Source: Pedobacter sp. BMA
GTDB taxonomy: Bacteria; Bacteroidota; Bacteroidia; Sphingobacteriales; Sphingobacteriaceae
Direction: 5' to 3'
Assembly (NCBI RefSeq): GCF_001027745.1
Contig: NZ_LECU01000006.1
Span: 310,001-374,000, forward strand
DNA: 64,000 bases
Shown here: positions 61,588 through 64,000 of the stretch, in pieces
Numbering within the stretch: position 1 is the first letter of the stretch
Layout: each line of letters starts with the position of its first letter
Notes under the pieces: generated by a model
Told to the model about the DNA's origin: nothing
What the model saw: only the letters and a program-made list of their open reading frames with translations
The model's database searches: none
Made by a program: the position numbers and the translations under genes

Positions 61588-62526
61588 ATGGAAAGTATTA
61601 AGCAATTCAAAAAATCGCTGACGCGGTTTCTTAAAAGAAAGAGCAGTCATAAAGAGGATCAGGTTGTAGAGGGCTGGTATCAATCGTATGAAGCACTGGA
61701 AAAGTATGCCTTCAACGATACAGACAAAGCCAGGATCCGCGAGGAACTGCAGATGGCAATACTGCCGCATCTGGTAAAACCCAAAGTACACCGCCTTTGG
61801 TGGGCTGCAAGTGCTGCAGTGGTAATATTGGCCGGTAGCTTTGCCTTATGGTCAGTGCGCCACCGCACGGTAAATACACCCGTAGCCTACCTAACCTCGG
61901 CTACTGAAACCGGTATGCTGAAGTATTTAATGCTGCCAGACAGTACGGAAGTATGGCTTAATGCCGCTTCAAAATTTAAATATCCACAAGCTTTTACGGC
62001 AAATTCAAGAACCGTTTATTTACCTGAGGGGGAAGCCTTCTTCCATGTAAAGCGTGATGTAAAACGCCCTTTCAATGTTAATATGGGTGCTTTGCAGGTT
62101 ACGGTCCTGGGAACTTCGTTCGACATTAACAATTACGGCGACCTTACTACACAAACCATTGTAGTGAATACCGGCAAAGTAAGGGTGGCCAGCGGGAAGC
62201 GGGTACTGGCGGTGCTTGAAAAAGGCGACCAGCTGGTTTATCATAAAACATCGCAGGCTTTTGAATTAAGTGAGGTAGACCAAACCCTGAGCTATAGCTG
62301 GAGGGATGGAAAAACCGTTCTCCGAAATGCAAGCTTCCAATCGGTAGCCAGTGTATTTAAAAACCTTTATGGCGTAACGCTCCATTCCGAAATCAGCAAT
62401 ATCCATCGCTTTAGCTACACGGCAACCATTCAAAGCCAGGTAACACTGCAAGATAACCTGGAACTCATTTGTAAAATGCATCACATTCAATATAGAAAGG
62501 AGGGCAATGTGGTAGTGCTTTACTAA
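61588..62526 (+). CDS. FecR-family anti-sigma factor
   Basis: The 312-residue protein has a cytoplasmic N-terminus (QFKKSLTRFLKRKSS...), one transmembrane helix (LWWAASAAVVILAGSFALWSV near 70), the periplasmic FecR domain (VYLPEGEAFFHVKRDVKRPFNVN, then VTVLGTSFDINNYGD) and a C-terminal DUF4974 domain (VASVFKNLYGVTLHSEIS ... NLELICKMHHIQYRKEGN). It holds the ECF sigma factor upstream inactive until the receptor's N-terminal domain signals. It lies 66 bp after the sigma gene and 49 bp before the receptor. Confidence 0.95.
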   Translation: MESIKQFKKSLTRFLKRKSSHKEDQVVEGWYQSYEALEKYAFNDTDKARIREELQMAILPHLVKPKVHRLWWAASAAVVILAGSFALWSVRHRTVNTPVAYLTSATETGMLKYLMLPDSTEVWLNAASKFKYPQAFTANSRTVYLPEGEAFFHVKRDVKRPFNVNMGALQVTVLGTSFDINNYGDLTTQTIVVNTGKVRVASGKRVLAVLEKGDQLVYHKTSQAFELSEVDQTLSYSWRDGKTVLRNASFQSVASVFKNLYGVTLHSEISNIHRFSYTATIQSQVTLQDNLELICKMHHIQYRKEGNVVVLY

Positions 62527-62575
62527 TCATCTGTATCCTTAACAAAACAAAGAAATTTCCTTATTAAAAAAATAA

Positions 62576-64000
62576 ATGAACACTAAACAAACCATATGGA
62601 GGCTATTTATGCGAAGCTCATTATTACTATCCATATTTCTGATCAGTCTTTTTACGGTTAAAGCCGTAACACTTAATGCACAGTCGTTAAGTACTAAAAT
62701 CGATATCCAGTTTCAGCAAGGCAGTTTGAAAAAAGCCATTGCTACATTGGAGAAAGTAACATCGTTAAACTTTGCTTATGATAACAATTACCTTTCGCTG
62801 GATGGGATTAATATTCCGAACAAAAAATACCAGCAGCAACGTATTGGCGATGTGATTACTGACTTATTGCGCAACAGCGATATCTCGTTTAAACAGCAGG
62901 CTGCTAATATTGTGCTGTTTAAAAGAATCAACGGTATTATTAAAGGGGTGGTAAAAGATGAAAACGGACAAACTTTGCCTGGTGCTACAGTGCGTTTGGC
63001 AGGTAAAACCAATCTGGCGCTCACCAATGCCGACGGTTATTTTGAGCTGCGTGCTGAAGAAGGGACCTATATCCTGGAAGTGAGTTATGTAGGTTATGAA
63101 ACCATCCGCCAGGAAAGAGTTACAGTTACAGCGGGTAAACCTTATGTTGCTAATTTCACCATGCGCGCAGGTACGTTATTGAAAGAAGTAAACATTAGCT
63201 ACGGTACGCAGAAGGCGAAAGAAGTGAGTAGTTCGATCAGCGAGGTTGATGCAAAAGCCTTGCAGGATATGCCTGTTATTCAGTTTTCACAAAGCTTGCA
63301 GGGGAAAGCTGCGGGGGTACAGGTAGCTTTGAGCAGCGGGCAGCCGGGACGTGGCATTGAATTCAGGATTCGTGGTGCCGCATCGCTTTATGCCAGCAAT
63401 CAGCCGCTTGTAGTAATTGATGGATTGCCCGTTACCGGAAGTATCAATAACATTAATCCCGATGAGATTGAATCGTTTTCCATATTGAAGGATGCTTCTG
63501 CAAGTGCCTTATATGGCTCAAGGGCAGGTAATGGCGTAATTTTAATTACCACCAAACATGCAAAGGCAGGCGATGCACAGATTGAATTTCATAGCAACTT
63601 CGGAATTCAGAAAATTCCGATGCGGAATGTGCCGGATGTAATGACTGCCCGTGAATGGGTGGACTTTCAAAATGAGTATTACCAGGACCGCGTGAAATAT
63701 GAAAACTTTACCGGTGCGCTTGATCCGATTTATGCCAACCCTGAGCAATATGGAGAAGGTACTAACTGGTTTAAGGTGCTGACCAGAAATGCGCCCATTC
63801 AAAGTTATGATTTAACCCTGCGCTCGGCAAAGGAAAATTCATCTACAACTGTAATTGCAGGCTACCAGGAGCAGCAAGGGGTATTGATTAATACCGGAAC
63901 CAAATTGTATTCGCTTCGTATGAACCACGATTTGCGTTTAGCCAACAACAAAATTAAAATCGGTTTTAACATGGCACCGAGTTACCGCCTCGATCATAAT
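62576..64000 (+). CDS. SusC/RagA-family TonB-dependent receptor, partial
   Basis: Starting at ATG 62576, the signal peptide (SSLLLSIFLISLFTVKAV) precedes an STN (secretin/TonB short N-terminal) domain (TKIDIQFQQGSLKKAIATLEK), a CarboxypepD_reg-like domain (IIKGVVKDENGQTLPGATVRLAGK), then the plug with RIRGAASLYASNQPLVVIDG and LKDASASALYGSRAGNGVILITTK, and the start of the barrel. The frame is open at the window end, so the barrel is missing. The STN domain and ECF/FecR genes indicate that it both imports and signals. The substrate is unknown; a SusD-like partner would lie beyond 64000. Confidence 0.95.
   Translation, partial: MNTKQTIWRLFMRSSLLLSIFLISLFTVKAVTLNAQSLSTKIDIQFQQGSLKKAIATLEKVTSLNFAYDNNYLSLDGINIPNKKYQQQRIGDVITDLLRNSDISFKQQAANIVLFKRINGIIKGVVKDENGQTLPGATVRLAGKTNLALTNADGYFELRAEEGTYILEVSYVGYETIRQERVTVTAGKPYVANFTMRAGTLLKEVNISYGTQKAKEVSSSISEVDAKALQDMPVIQFSQSLQGKAAGVQVALSSGQPGRGIEFRIRGAASLYASNQPLVVIDGLPVTGSINNINPDEIESFSILKDASASALYGSRAGNGVILITTKHAKAGDAQIEFHSNFGIQKIPMRNVPDVMTAREWVDFQNEYYQDRVKYENFTGALDPIYANPEQYGEGTNWFKVLTRNAPIQSYDLTLRSAKENSSTTVIAGYQEQQGVLINTGTKLYSLRMNHDLRLANNKIKIGFNMAPSYRLDHN

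Noticed and set aside
1..64000. CRISPR array, rRNA, insertion sequence, integrase
   Set aside because: No regularly spaced repeats, rRNA-like stretches, transposase or tyrosine recombinase motifs were seen on either strand.

Overview
The window looks like chromosome of a Bacteroidota member of the Sphingobacteriaceae (Pedobacter/Mucilaginibacter type). The basis is an AT-rich sequence with no obvious Shine-Dalgarno sites, a SusC/RagA TonB-dependent receptor behind an ECF sigma factor and FecR, a T9SS gliding-motility C-terminal domain, several TlpA-type exported thioredoxin proteins, GG-leader peptides with a C39 ABC exporter, and LytTR signalling. No rRNA, complete tRNA, CRISPR array, integrase or transposase was recognised.

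Layout. (1) 1-2.2 kb: a partial exported TlpA protein on the minus strand, preceded on that strand by a structured-RNA-like stretch, a 21-codon ORF and an intrinsic terminator. (2) 2.2-25 kb: a defence island. It opens with an HTH regulator and a five-gene minus-strand operon (C5 cytosine methyltransferase, AIPR protein, PD-(D/E)XK protein, Z1 helicase-like ATPase, MORC/MutL-like GHKL ATPase), i.e. a MORC-type restriction-modification system. Next come two HNH endonucleases, one of them interrupted by a stop codon; a putAbiC-like membrane abortive-infection protein split by a frameshift; a caspase-like protease; a RES-domain protein; a tightly coupled SIR2-like/NDT-fold pair; an AAA ATPase coupled to a putative REase-fold protein; a truncated vsr; and another HNH protein. 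Several genes are broken, so the island seems to be turning over. (3) 25-33 kb: small accessory genes, a frameshifted gene, cupin and AraC genes, and a HipB/HipA module, with 5.8 kb of this bracketed by imperfect direct repeats. (4) 33.2-44.4 kb: a peptide (bacteriocin-like) export cluster with three different double-glycine precursors, a C39-ABC exporter, an HlyD adaptor, a VKOR-thioredoxin fusion, an exported thioredoxin, an S41 peptidase and a LytS/LytTR pair. (5) 44.4-64 kb: more ordinary chromosome, with HxlR-regulated single genes, an exported three-gene operon, an RsbQ-like hydrolase plus PAS kinase, a 1.1-kaa T9SS protein, an endonuclease/FG-GAP lipoprotein, and an ECF sigma/FecR/SusC locus cut by the window end.

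The best candidates for undescribed systems are the SIR2-like + NDT-like pair next to the RES and caspase genes (several predicted NAD-consuming or cell-killing effectors in a row), the two-gene ATPase/REase-like module overlapping at TAATG, and the disulfide-oriented peptide cluster whose VKOR fusion carries a C39-like domain without catalytic cysteine. Functions are inferred from motifs read by eye; no database search was possible.
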